A DNA stretch of 64,000 nucleotides from positions 2,170,001 to 2,234,000 of the forward strand of contig NC_018025.1 of NCBI RefSeq assembly GCF_000266945.1. The letters are read 5' to 3'. The notes under the pieces are model-generated. The model ran no database searches, was not told where the DNA came from, and worked only from the letters and a program-made list of their open reading frames with translations. Source of the DNA: Desulfomonile tiedjei DSM 6799 (GTDB taxonomy: Bacteria; Desulfobacterota; Desulfomonilia; Desulfomonilales; Desulfomonilaceae). This document shows positions 54,970 to 63,676 of the stretch, piece after piece (the first letter of the stretch is position 1; every line of letters starts with the position of its first letter). A program made the translations under genes and the position numbers.

Positions 54970-56674
54970 CCACGGGTGTCAGAAACTGTCTCAAAACTCC
55001 ATTTTGGGCTCGCGATTTGCCAAGAGATGTACTAGAAAGGAGAGGAATTCAACAACCACGAGGCTGTCATGGGCAAACAGATCCGGGCCGATTACGAACA
55101 GATCTTGATGTTTCCGCCGTCAGTGGAAGACTGGGTGGCTAAGGATCACCCGGCGCGCTTTATCCGAGATTTCGTGGATTCCTTGGATCTGTCCGAGTTG
55201 GGAATCGAGGTTCCCGACAGCGATACAGGACGTCCTCCGTATGCGCCAGATCTTCTGTTGAAGGTGTGGCTTTTCGGATACTTCAATCGGATCAGGAGTA
55301 CCCGTAAGCTTGAAAAGGGTTGCCTTGAGAATATGGGGCTGATTTGGCTGACGGGGATGAATGCTCCGGATCATAATTCCTTATGGCGATTCTTCAAGGC
55401 GAACAAGAAATCATTGAGGCATCTGTTCAGACAGTCGATTCGTGTTGCTCTGAAGGCCGATCTGATCGGTCTAGCTCTTCATGCCGTGGACGGGACCAAG
55501 ATCCAAGCCGTCTCATCCAACGACAAGGCTCGGGGTCGTGAGCACCTGGAGAGGTTTCTGGAAAGTGTTTCGGAGAGATTGGACCGCACGATTGCCGATG
55601 CGATGACTGAGATAGAGAGAGCCGAGCGGGAAGAGACCGGTGAGTATCGCCTTCCGCAGTCCATGCAAGACGGATTGAAACGGAAACAGCGGATACAAGA
55701 GGCTCTGAAGGAGTTGGATGAATCGGACAAGAAGTCAGTTCACCCTTCGGAACCGGAAGCTCGCTTTATGAAGAATCGCCGGACCAAAGACTTGTCGTAC
55801 AACGCTCAGGCGGTTGCCGACCAAAAGAGCGGCCTTATCGTGGCCGCAGATGTGGTCACGGATGGGGCCGACAACGGGCAATTGGTCCCCATGCTCGACA
55901 AGGTGAAAGAGAATCTGGGCGCTGTGGCAGAGGAAAATGTGGCGGACGGGGGATATTTTTCCTCAGGGCAGATAGGTCTGGCCCATGAGCGAGAATACGG
56001 CATTCTTATCGGGAAATCGTCAGGGGAAATTGTTTCCGAGAGAGGTGCGGATGAGGATCTCTATCACCGATCCCGGTTCGTCTTTGATCAGGAGCGTGAT
56101 TGCTTCATATGCCCTGAAGGGCGCTTGTTGCCTTTTCATCAGCGGAAAATTAACGGCAAGAACCACAATGAGGTTCGCAGGTATCACTGCAAGGATTTTC
56201 TAACGTGTCCCAATCGCTGGAAATGCTCCAAGAGCAAGAACGGACGCCTCATAGACCTCAGCGTTTACGAGGCGGCCCTAGAACGACACCGCAGCAAGAG
56301 GGAAAAACCAGAGAACAAAGAGCGCCTGAAGACTCGAAAGAAGATTATCGAGCCACCGTTTGCCTGGATCAAGAGCGCATTAAGCTTTCGGCGATGGACC
56401 GTGGCCGGAATCGACAACGTAAAGGCCCAGTGGGACCTTATTTGCACGACCATAAATCTCAGGAAGCTCTACCACCATTGGGTATCCGGCGAGGTGGCAT
56501 TCACGTAAGCAGCCGGAGGGAGACCATGACCTTATAACGGACAGTACACTCGGATCGAACCTCGCCTGATCTTCACTTGACGGGACTGCTTTTTTCCCAG
56601 AAGCAGGTCCTCCCGTCCGGCTTGCGTGATTCGCCGCAGTGCGCAGGTTTTGAGACGCTTTCGTCAACCCGTGG
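54970..56674 (+). mobile_element. IS1182-family insertion sequence
   Basis: The element is about 1.7 kb and bounded by imperfect 28-bp inverted repeats: CCACGGGTGTCAGAAACTGT... at 54970 and the complement ending at 56674, both containing GTCTCAAAAC. It encloses one intact transposase gene. Target duplication cannot be recognised with confidence. Confidence 0.8.
55069..56508 (+). CDS. IS1182-family DDE transposase
   Basis: The 479-residue transposase has an N-terminal DUF772-type domain (DHPARFIRDFVDSL; PYAPDLLLKVWLFGYFNRIRSTRKLE), DDE catalytic residues in HAVDGTKIQ, DVVTDGADNG and the C-terminal KIIEPPFAWIKSAL, and a Cys-containing insertion (FICPEGR ... TCPNRWKC). The reading frame is intact, so the copy may be active. 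The ATG follows an AACCACGAGGCTGTC leader with GAGG. Confidence 0.93.
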   Translation: MGKQIRADYEQILMFPPSVEDWVAKDHPARFIRDFVDSLDLSELGIEVPDSDTGRPPYAPDLLLKVWLFGYFNRIRSTRKLEKGCLENMGLIWLTGMNAPDHNSLWRFFKANKKSLRHLFRQSIRVALKADLIGLALHAVDGTKIQAVSSNDKARGREHLERFLESVSERLDRTIADAMTEIERAEREETGEYRLPQSMQDGLKRKQRIQEALKELDESDKKSVHPSEPEARFMKNRRTKDLSYNAQAVADQKSGLIVAADVVTDGADNGQLVPMLDKVKENLGAVAEENVADGGYFSSGQIGLAHEREYGILIGKSSGEIVSERGADEDLYHRSRFVFDQERDCFICPEGRLLPFHQRKINGKNHNEVRRYHCKDFLTCPNRWKCSKSKNGRLIDLSVYEAALERHRSKREKPENKERLKTRKKIIEPPFAWIKSALSFRRWTVAGIDNVKAQWDLICTTINLRKLYHHWVSGEVAFT

Positions 56675-57099
56675 ACCGCCGCACGCCCCTATGCATAGTT
56701 GAATGACCCTGAAAGGGTCCACCGATAGGCAATAATTTTCAAATGTCGTGGGTCGACCCCTTCAGGGTCTTGAAAACAAAAGACTTCCCGTATCGCTTCC
56801 GTGGGTTTGCACCCACGGCTACTGTTGGGTAGCCCCTATGGGGCTGTAGAAATCTCTACCCCGTGTAACTGAATGGTTACGAGACACCTGTTATTTGCCG
56901 GTCCCGGCAAATCTCCTTCGCTACGAACGCCACGCCTTGGCGTGGCTGATTTCGCTTCGGAGGCATGCCGGGACCGGATTTGCTCCCGTCGGTGGCGGGA
57001 TTACTTATTTGAACGCACATTGCGTATTACTCTTCACGCGGATCTTTTTCAACACGATTGAGAACGAGTGGACGAATCTGTGCGAGCTCGCGCTACATC
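56675..57099. repeat. Repeat-rich stretch incl. family-3 repeat copy 2 (56894-57030, reverse orientation)
   Basis: The left part has short palindromes (GACCCTGAAAGGGTC near 56705, GGGTTTGCACCC near 56804, TAGCCCCTATGGGGCTG near 56831). The right part, 56894-57030, is the reverse complement of the repeat at 25899-26013 and shares CCCGCCACCG and GCGTTCAAATAAGTAATC (as complements) with 62777-62826. No gene is seen. Confidence 0.7.
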
Positions 57100-58200
57100 T
57101 CATTCTTTCTCATTTCTGCCGTTTGTGTTTCCGCGAGAAATGGCGACGCTTTTCACAAGCGCATACACGTGCTGGCCGGGAGTGAGTCTGAGATCTGCCT
57201 TGGCAGCAGGGGTTATTCTCGCAAAGAGAGGACAACCGATATTCAGATTGACGTCCACAAGGGATTCCGGGGTGTCGATTATCTGCTCCACGGTCGCTGG
57301 AAAGATGTTTTGAACACTGATCTTGTCTGGCCGGTTCAATGAGACCGCTACGTCACGCGACCGAATCCGGATTCGCAGATGCTCGCCCACCGGTACATCG
57401 AAGAGAGGTATCTTCAGAATCCCGCCTGCGAATTGTAAAGTGGTCAGACCGAGGACTCTATTGTGTTCTTGAACTACCGTGCCAAGAACAACACCCGCAT
57501 CAAAGTGTCCGGCAAAGTGCTGCAGATCAAGGCGGCTCAACAAGTCTTCCACATTACCCTTTGCGACGATTCTTCCGGACTCCAGGAGCACAACCGTGTC
57601 GGCAAGATTTAGGATCTCATCCAGAGAGTGACTCACGTACACAATGGGAATGGAAAACTCTCGGGGAAGGCGAGCTACGAATGGCAGAACCTCTCCCTTC
57701 CGGGCAACATCCAGAGAGGCAAGAGGCTCGTCCATGAGCAACAGGCTTGGACTTGTCAATAGAGCCCGACCTATGGCAACCCTTTGCTTTTCTCCTCCCG
57801 AAAGCTTCGTAGGTCTGCGACTCAGCAGGTGGCGAATACCGAGGACTTCAATGACTTGCTCATAGCTCACATAACGCTCGGAACGAGGCACCAGCTTCAT
57901 TCCGTACGTGAGATTGGCTTTTACCGTGAGATGAGGGAATAAGCGGCCGTCCTGGAAGATGTATCCACACCGCCGCTTTTCCGGGGGAAGGTCTATGAGT
58001 TGCTCGGAATCGAAGAGTCTCCGGCCGTTGACGGCAATGAGTCCGCTATCTGGCGGAAAAAGCCCGGCAACCATGTTGATTACGGATGTCTTTCCCGCTC
58101 CGGAACGTCCGAATAAAGCGGTCACCCCAGCGGTTCCCGTTGAGAAATCCACATCGATAGTGAAGGCACCAAGCTTCTTTTTTACCTTGATTTCAAGCAC
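57100..58200 (-). CDS. modC: Molybdate ABC transporter ATP-binding protein
   Basis: This is the 366-residue ATPase of the molybdate importer. Walker A GRSGAGKTS lies near residue 35, the ABC signature LSGGEKQRVAIGRALL and Walker B LLLMDEPLASLD in the middle, and the switch His in YVSHSLDE. The C-terminal about 120 residues form the regulatory molybdate-binding (MOP) domain, ending with ITPAAKADLRLTPGQHVYALVKSVAI. It starts with GTG just three bases past modB. Together with modA and modB it supplies molybdenum for the Mo enzymes of this window. Confidence 0.95.
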   Translation of the reverse strand: MLEIKVKKKLGAFTIDVDFSTGTAGVTALFGRSGAGKTSVINMVAGLFPPDSGLIAVNGRRLFDSEQLIDLPPEKRRCGYIFQDGRLFPHLTVKANLTYGMKLVPRSERYVSYEQVIEVLGIRHLLSRRPTKLSGGEKQRVAIGRALLTSPSLLLMDEPLASLDVARKGEVLPFVARLPREFSIPIVYVSHSLDEILNLADTVVLLESGRIVAKGNVEDLLSRLDLQHFAGHFDAGVVLGTVVQEHNRVLGLTTLQFAGGILKIPLFDVPVGEHLRIRIRSRDVAVSLNRPDKISVQNIFPATVEQIIDTPESLVDVNLNIGCPLFARITPAAKADLRLTPGQHVYALVKSVAISRGNTNGRNEKE

Positions 58201-58203
58201 GGG

Positions 58204-58905
58204 TCAGCCTTTCATTTTCGAGGCGACCCGTTTGGCCAGCATTTCCGAAGCCATGAGGGCCAGCATGGCCACTATGATAGAAATGACGCAGAGCCTGAGT
58301 GCGCCGGCGTCCCCACCGGGTACTTGAGTCAGGGTGTAAAGGGCAAGCGGTAATGTTCTTGTTTCGCCCGGAATGTTGGACACGAACGTTATGGTGGCTC
58401 CGAATTCGCTGAGGCTCCTGGCAAAGCCAAGGATTATCCCGGTGATTATCCCGGGAATAACCAGAGGAATGGTGATTGTAAAGAAAACTCTCACTGGACC
58501 TGCGCCTAAAGTACGGGCTGCAGCTTCCAGCCCTTGGTCCACAGAATCTATCGAGAGTCGGATCGCGCGGACCAGGAGGGGAAAAGCTACCACAGCCGAG
58601 GCGACTGCTGCTCCTTTCCAGTTGAAGGCGAACTCGATACCGAATGTGTTGTAAAGAGCGGCTCCGAGTATTCCTTTCCTCCCCAGGAGTACGAGGAGCA
58701 GGTAACCTATCACCACTGGGGGCAGGACCAGAGGCAGATGAATAATACCGTCAAGCACGGCTTTACCGGGAAAGTTGCTTCTCGCTAACACCCAGGCTGC
58801 TAAAATCCCGGGAAAGAGACTGCCTGCCATGGCCCAGAAGGATACCCAGAGGCTCAGACGGAGAGCCTCTGCTTCAAGCGGAGTAAGACTGAATAGTTCC
58901 GTCAT
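58204..58905 (-). CDS. modB: Molybdate ABC transporter permease
   Basis: The 233-residue permease has five to six spans. LPLVLPPVVIGYLLL, the EAA-type loop GLEAAARTLGAGPVRVFFTITIPL and SLSEFGATITFVSNIPGETRTLPLALY are typical of ModB. Its start overlaps the modA stop by four bases, so the three mod genes are one operon. Confidence 0.96.
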   Translation of the reverse strand: MTELFSLTPLEAEALRLSLWVSFWAMAGSLFPGILAAWVLARSNFPGKAVLDGIIHLPLVLPPVVIGYLLLVLLGRKGILGAALYNTFGIEFAFNWKGAAVASAVVAFPLLVRAIRLSIDSVDQGLEAAARTLGAGPVRVFFTITIPLVIPGIITGIILGFARSLSEFGATITFVSNIPGETRTLPLALYTLTQVPGGDAGALRLCVISIIVAMLALMASEMLAKRVASKMKG

Positions 58906-59684
58906 TTCAATGTAGTAAATCCGTATTTCTGAAACACGGCCTTTGACTCGGGCGACTTGAGAAACTCGAAGAATTTCTTTGCTACTACAGAAGATTTACC
59001 GGCTATTAATGCTGTGGGGTATACGATCTTGGGGTGAGTATCCTCCGGGAATACTCCGACCACTTTGACCTTGGAAGTAATAGCCGCATCTGTCGAGTAC
59101 ACGATCCCAAAAGCGGCTTCTCCTCGTTCAACCAACGCCAAAGCTCCGCGAACGTCAGCAGCACGCGCAAGTTTGCTTTCCACTTCTGTCCATGCCCCAA
59201 GTTTTTGCAGCGCTGCCTTCGCGTACTTGCCGGCTGGCACGTGATCGGGATCGCCTACTGACAATTTGCCGTTGCCGAGCAGTTGAGCGATATCAAATTT
59301 TGGAGCGATTTCCACTTTGTTGACTGAGCTGTCCGCAGGAGCTATGAGCACCAGCTTGTTTGCCAGCAGATCGAATCGACTTGCCGGTTCAATCAACTTT
59401 CGCTCTTGCAAATAATTCATCCACGGTTCGTCCGCAGAAATGAACACGTTGGCAGGAGCGCCATTTTCGATTTGTTTTGCAAGAGTTGAAGATGACGCGA
59501 ACGAGAAGACAACTTTACCCAGTCCTTTGTCCGCAAAGATTTTGGAAATGTCGTTCATCGCGTTCGTTGTGGATGCTGCTGCGAAAACGGTAGCAGAATC
59601 CGGTTCTGCAGCCTGCGCCAAAGGCACGGCACAAAATAACAGCGTTACGACTATTGTGGCCCAGAATGATTGTCTCTTATTCAT
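58902..59684 (-). CDS. modA: Molybdate-binding periplasmic protein
   Basis: The 260-residue binding protein has a signal peptide (cleavage near AQA) followed by VFAAASTTNAMNDI, the oxyanion-binding Ser motif SFASSSTLAKQIENGAPANVFISAD, and a Tyr-containing IVYSTDAAI segment. It binds molybdate or tungstate and delivers it to ModBC. TAGGAGG precedes the ATG. A second, different ModA-like gene begins at 63677. Confidence 0.95.
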   Translation of the reverse strand: MNKRQSFWATIVVTLLFCAVPLAQAAEPDSATVFAAASTTNAMNDISKIFADKGLGKVVFSFASSSTLAKQIENGAPANVFISADEPWMNYLQERKLIEPASRFDLLANKLVLIAPADSSVNKVEIAPKFDIAQLLGNGKLSVGDPDHVPAGKYAKAALQKLGAWTEVESKLARAADVRGALALVERGEAAFGIVYSTDAAITSKVKVVGVFPEDTHPKIVYPTALIAGKSSVVAKKFFEFLKSPESKAVFQKYGFTTLK

Positions 59685-59781
59685 TTATTCCTCCTAACCA
59701 TATGCAACCGGATGCTGCAATTTTAGAATAGATGCTACTGCGTTCCTTCAGTTGCCCACGGAGGTGAGACGCTGGAGGACA

Positions 59782-59912
59782 TGTCATTGCGAGGAGCGCA
59801 GCGACGTGGCAATCGCCTAGGATTCAGGCGCTTAATTTCAGCGATTGCTTCGCTTCGCTCGCAATGACAGGCATTCAAACGCTCTGGCATCAACGATGCG
59901 GTCCACTTCGCT
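59782..59912. repeat. Dispersed palindromic repeat, copy 2
   Basis: TGTCATTGCGAG ... CTCGCAATGACA at 59782-59869 is the near copy of 6702-6790; similarity continues into the flanking 40 bases (GCTCTGGCA..GATGCGGT). It fills the gap between modA and the PadR gene. Confidence 0.85.
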
Positions 59913-59967
59913 CACCAACTTGCGGCCGACATAGCGATACCGCAGGAACCAGTTCCTTTTGTCAGAG

Positions 59968-60507
59968 TTAGCCCGTCTCGGCGAATCGACGAAGATCGGG
60001 GGGGAGCAGTTTCACTAACCACGTAACAGTGGCGGATAACATTGCAAGACGAAAATCGAGTGCCGCGCGATCCGTTTCAGTCCTGCACAGTGTCTCTTCT
60101 CTCTTCAAGCGCTTCTGAGTGCTGCGGCACACTGACAACTGATTGGTAACGAGATCGGCCACAGCAGTGGGGGAATCGAATCTCGCAAAATGCAGCTTCG
60201 TCAAGAATTCCAGCCGGATGTCACGCACATTCATGACAGGTGAGCGCACCCACGCCAGAAAAACAAGTCGGCCTCCATCGGTTATGCTAAACACTTTTTT
60301 GGCTGGTCGGGTTTCTTGATCGATGCGGTCGTGTCGGACGAGCCCGTCCTTTTCCAGTCCTGCCAGGAGCGCGTAAATATGGCTGGTTCGAAGCGTCCAG
60401 ACTTCACCCAATCGCTCGCGAAGTTCACGGCAGAGATCGTATCCGTGAGCAGGCCCGAGATAGAGCACGCCGAGGACCGGATAATCTGCTGGGTTTCGTG
60501 TCTTCAT
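59968..60507 (-). CDS. PadR-family transcriptional regulator
   Basis: The 179-residue protein has an N-terminal winged helix: YPVLGVLYLGPAHGYDLCRELRERLGEVWTLRTSHIYALLAGLEKDGLVRH, with the Arg-containing wing ETRPAKKVFSITDGGR. The C-terminal part (DIRLEFLTKLHFARF, a long helix RSTQKRLKREETL) is the dimerisation domain. It lies 283 bases upstream of modA on the same strand and could regulate molybdate uptake, though ModE is the usual regulator; the effector is unknown. Confidence 0.88.
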   Translation of the reverse strand: MKTRNPADYPVLGVLYLGPAHGYDLCRELRERLGEVWTLRTSHIYALLAGLEKDGLVRHDRIDQETRPAKKVFSITDGGRLVFLAWVRSPVMNVRDIRLEFLTKLHFARFDSPTAVADLVTNQLSVCRSTQKRLKREETLCRTETDRAALDFRLAMLSATVTWLVKLLPPDLRRFAETG

Positions 60508-61109
60508 ATTCTCCAGTCATGAGAACGAATAGTCAATCTGTGAATAATCTCTATCATCCCTTCGAATTCATTGTCAAGCAAAACTGAACACCTTCAAATG
60601 TTGGCTGAGCCAGAGAAATTGACTTGACAAGAATTGTCTGGGCATTTAGGCTTATGTCTCACCAAGCAGAACGCCATACGAAATAGTAGTAAAAAACGAG
60701 ACGAATCGGTACCTTCGCCTGAGAACATCCCGTCTCAAAGCCTGACGTCAAGTGTCCGGGCCCTTTCGGAATACGACGGTCGGGCTTGAGTCATGGAGTC
60801 CGGACGGAGTTCCAGGGACGGTTCTTTTGGTTTTATATATTCATAGTGTGAATAATCAAGTGGAGAATGGCAAGCGTCTGACGAGACCACACTGACCGAG
60901 CAGAGTGTCCCTCTCCCCGAGCAACACCTGGAATGATGGAACGACGCTGAGAACGTGTCGAAGTCGGTCGATTCGGGCAGCAGCAATACGACAGGAAGGC
61001 TTTCTGTCTGGAGCGCATCTGCATCGTGAGGCAGGTCTCGTGTCGAATTCGTTGGTTGAGCCTTGTATCGGGCTCGACTTAGTTCCGATTAATCTGGAGG
61101 ATTGATGCG
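60508..61109. promoter_or_regulatory. Divergent intergenic region with candidate promoter at 60624
   Basis: TTGACA at 60624-60629 is followed after 17 bases by TAGGCT, a passable plus-strand promoter for the porin operon, though the start codon is nearly 460 bases away. Between 60880 and 60925 the sequence CACACTGACCGAGCAGAGTGT can fold, so a long structured leader is possible. I see no gene. Confidence 0.35.
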
Positions 61110-62768
61110 ATGAGTCGTTATGTGTCATGCGCACTGCTTTGTGTAGGCATATTTTGGTTTACGGGTGATCTTGCGTGCGCCTGGGAATTCAAGATGGGGG
61201 GAGCGTTCACTTCCACGTACGAATACTACTCGCAACAAGGTTCAAACGGCTTTTTTGGCAGAGCGAATGTAGACCGCAGTGCCGGCACGGCTGGCACACT
61301 GGGGTTGAAACCCGGAGATTTTGCTTCTCTGAACGGTTGGGTCGGCAAGCGAGCGAAAGATCTCGTAACGGGAACCGACTCTTCCCAGCAGTACCCTATC
61401 TTGCAGATTTTTCCGGAAATCAGGATAAATCCGGCGATCAGATTTCGTGGCAAGTACAGGCTCGGTAACTACGGCGATCCCAACGCGTCTGACTACTTCA
61501 CGAACACCCGCCCGGGAGTCGACGTAGCAACTTCTGACGGTCAATGGACACTTTGGTGGATAACCGCTCAGACTCCATGGGGCACAATCGTCTTCGGAAA
61601 GCGGCCGGAAGAGTTCGGCACCGGTTTGCAGTATGACGGATCGCACAATGCTACGGGTGAAGGTATGCTCCTGGTGAGCGACAATGGGCCGCTGCGAATC
61701 GCCCTGGCGTTCCAGCCCTTTTGGCAGGAAGCTGCCAACCAGCGACTCGGCTTGAGTTCAAGTCCGTATTACAACTTATTGGATAAAAGCGGAGTCAGGC
61801 AGCAATCCACCAGAGCCTTCATGACCTACCGATCCGGTGCAATGGATTTCGGGGCAACATATATGGTGTTCAGATGGCACGCGGGACCTGAGTCGCAGAA
61901 TCTCCAGGCGGCACGTAGCACTTTCGTGCCATACGACGATCTCATTCGCCACGGATGCGTTTACATGAAGTATTTCGACGGAGGAGTTTTTCTAAATACA
62001 GAGACGGCGTATTGGAACGAGTCCATCAATCTGATTGGTAGGGCACCTTTTTATAATGAGTCGTGGCGCTGCATGGTGGAAACGGGTGCAGTAATGGGAC
62101 CTGCCAAAGTGTCTTTCCTGTACGCATTCATGCCTGGGGCGGACCGTCGTAATGGAGCGTTGATCGACAGACAGTCTTATGTCCAGGCAGGACCCAATGC
62201 AGCCTTTGGCATCTTTCAACCGTACACCTATCTCTTGGGGTACGCGTATGGTTCCGGTGTAAACGCATTCGATTTAGACAGGCAGGGCTACATCAATGAA
62301 GCCTGGGTGGCAGCAGCCCGTTTGGATTACGCTGTCGCAGCCAACCTCAATGTCTTTGGATCTTTTTTATGGGCCGAGCGTAGTTCTCATGGGCACGGGT
62401 TCGGGTACATACGACCGGCTCAAAAGTTCACAGTGACGAGGATAGTCAATGCCGCTGGAAATGGAACTGACCAGGTCGCGTGGAGCCCTTATGTCAACTA
62501 CCGAGACAATGCGAATGCGCCCACCATTCCAGACAACGCACTTGGCTGGGAGGTTACCGCGGGTTTGGATTGGAAGTTGCTTGAAAATCTCCAGCTTACT
62601 ATTCTCGGTGCTTTCTGGCAGCCGGGGAAATGGTTTAATTATGCCTGCATAGACCGAAGTGTGCAAAACTGGGACACTCCGACCGCCGCGAATCGATGGG
62701 GTACAAATCCGGACAGAACAATAGATCCTGTTGTCGGGGTGCAAGTTGAAGTGAACTCACACTTTTGA
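61110..62768 (+). CDS. Porin-like outer-membrane beta-barrel protein
   Basis: The 552-residue protein has a signal peptide (cleavage near ACA) and alternates short amphipathic strands rich in aromatic residues, ending VVGVQVEVNSHF with the C-terminal Phe typical of BAM-inserted barrels. It resembles large alginate- or putative-porin-type barrels but shows no motif that fixes its substrate. GGAGG lies 9 bases upstream. It heads an apparent operon with a DUF4213/DUF364 protein and a ModA-like binding protein, so it may bring an oxyanion or metal complex across the outer membrane. Confidence 0.85.
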   Translation: MSRYVSCALLCVGIFWFTGDLACAWEFKMGGAFTSTYEYYSQQGSNGFFGRANVDRSAGTAGTLGLKPGDFASLNGWVGKRAKDLVTGTDSSQQYPILQIFPEIRINPAIRFRGKYRLGNYGDPNASDYFTNTRPGVDVATSDGQWTLWWITAQTPWGTIVFGKRPEEFGTGLQYDGSHNATGEGMLLVSDNGPLRIALAFQPFWQEAANQRLGLSSSPYYNLLDKSGVRQQSTRAFMTYRSGAMDFGATYMVFRWHAGPESQNLQAARSTFVPYDDLIRHGCVYMKYFDGGVFLNTETAYWNESINLIGRAPFYNESWRCMVETGAVMGPAKVSFLYAFMPGADRRNGALIDRQSYVQAGPNAAFGIFQPYTYLLGYAYGSGVNAFDLDRQGYINEAWVAAARLDYAVAANLNVFGSFLWAERSSHGHGFGYIRPAQKFTVTRIVNAAGNGTDQVAWSPYVNYRDNANAPTIPDNALGWEVTAGLDWKLLENLQLTILGAFWQPGKWFNYACIDRSVQNWDTPTAANRWGTNPDRTIDPVVGVQVEVNSHF

Positions 62769-62776
62769 GAAACACT

Positions 62777-62826
62777 AATACGGATGTGCGTTCAAAGAAG
62801 TAATCCCGCCACCGGCGGGACCGGCC
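62777..62826 (+). repeat. Dispersed repeat family 3, partial copy 3
   Basis: TAATACGGATGTGCGTTCAA and CCCGCCACCGGCGGGACCGG match the complement of 56980-57030. Only one end of the element is present. Confidence 0.65.
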
Positions 62827-62845
62827 AAAAACAGATCTCTCAATA

Positions 62846-62878
62846 TTCCTTATATAAAAGCATATTGGTTATAAGGAA
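62846..62878. promoter_or_regulatory. 33-bp interrupted palindrome, candidate operator upstream of the DUF364 gene
   Basis: TTCCTTATA (62846-62854) and TATAAGGAA (62870-62878) are exact complements separated by 15 bases. Size and AT-rich half-sites are reminiscent of ModE-type operators, but the half-site sequence is not the enterobacterial one. It could regulate the DUF364 and ModA-like genes. Confidence 0.5.
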
Positions 62879-62911
62879 CGTTGGCCGTGAAAGGAGGTAC
62901 AGGAATACACA

Positions 62912-63634
62912 ATGGACTGCTTCGATCTACTCCGCAATGTCTTTCGGAATCTTATTCAAGAGAACTCCTGGCAAGACAAAACCGTAAGTGTGAGGGTGAA
63001 GACGCTCACACCCGAAGAGGCTATCGGCAATCCCGAACACCACGATTATCCGTTAATCAAAGGAAAAGAACGGATGATGGAGGCTGAGTTTCTTGGGAGC
63101 AGAGGTCAAGCATTTACTGACATGTACGGAAGCTTTTCCGGCACCTTGGCTGAAGTTGATACCATGGAATTGGACAACAATTATCGCAGGGCCATTTTCC
63201 TGTCAACATTGAATGCGATCACCCGGCACCTCGGAATTGTTGCAAAGAGCGTTCATTGCAGAGACGACCAGCCGCCTCAATGTGCCACAGCGCTTGCATC
63301 CTACATAGAACGGAACTTCGGGAATCCTCGAGTAGCTTTAGTGGGTCTCCAACCGAGAATGGCCGAGGCACTCGCCCGGAAATTTCAACTGCGGGTGACC
63401 GACATGGATCCGAACAACGTGGGCAATACCAAATATGGAATTCGGATAGAAGGCCCTGAGCAAACAGCGAACAACATGGCTTGGTGCGACGTTGTACTTG
63501 TGACCGGTACTGTTATGACGAATGACTCTTTTCGTCAATTTGCGGTGGAGAAACCGACTATCTTTTACGGAGTAACCATAGCCGCTGCTGCTCATTTTCT
63601 GAAACTGACCCGATTCTGCCCGTGCGGAACTTAA
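62912..63634 (+). CDS. DUF4213/DUF364 (putative heavy-metal chelation domain) protein
   Basis: The 240-residue cytoplasmic protein has an N-terminal DUF4213-like part (GQAFTDMYGSFSGTLAEV; RRAIFLSTLNAITRHLG; VHCRDDQPPQC) and a Rossmann-like DUF364 part (RVALVGLQPRMAEALARKF; VVLVTGTVMTND; TIFYGVTIAAAAHFL), ending CPCGT. Conserved His/Cys residues gave the family its suggested metal-chelation role, which is unproven. Between a porin and a ModA-like binding protein it may process or sense an imported metal or oxyanion. Confidence 0.8.
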   Translation: MDCFDLLRNVFRNLIQENSWQDKTVSVRVKTLTPEEAIGNPEHHDYPLIKGKERMMEAEFLGSRGQAFTDMYGSFSGTLAEVDTMELDNNYRRAIFLSTLNAITRHLGIVAKSVHCRDDQPPQCATALASYIERNFGNPRVALVGLQPRMAEALARKFQLRVTDMDPNNVGNTKYGIRIEGPEQTANNMAWCDVVLVTGTVMTNDSFRQFAVEKPTIFYGVTIAAAAHFLKLTRFCPCGT

Positions 63635-63676
63635 TGCCGCATATACTGCAATAGCCATATTATTACGGAGGTAAGA

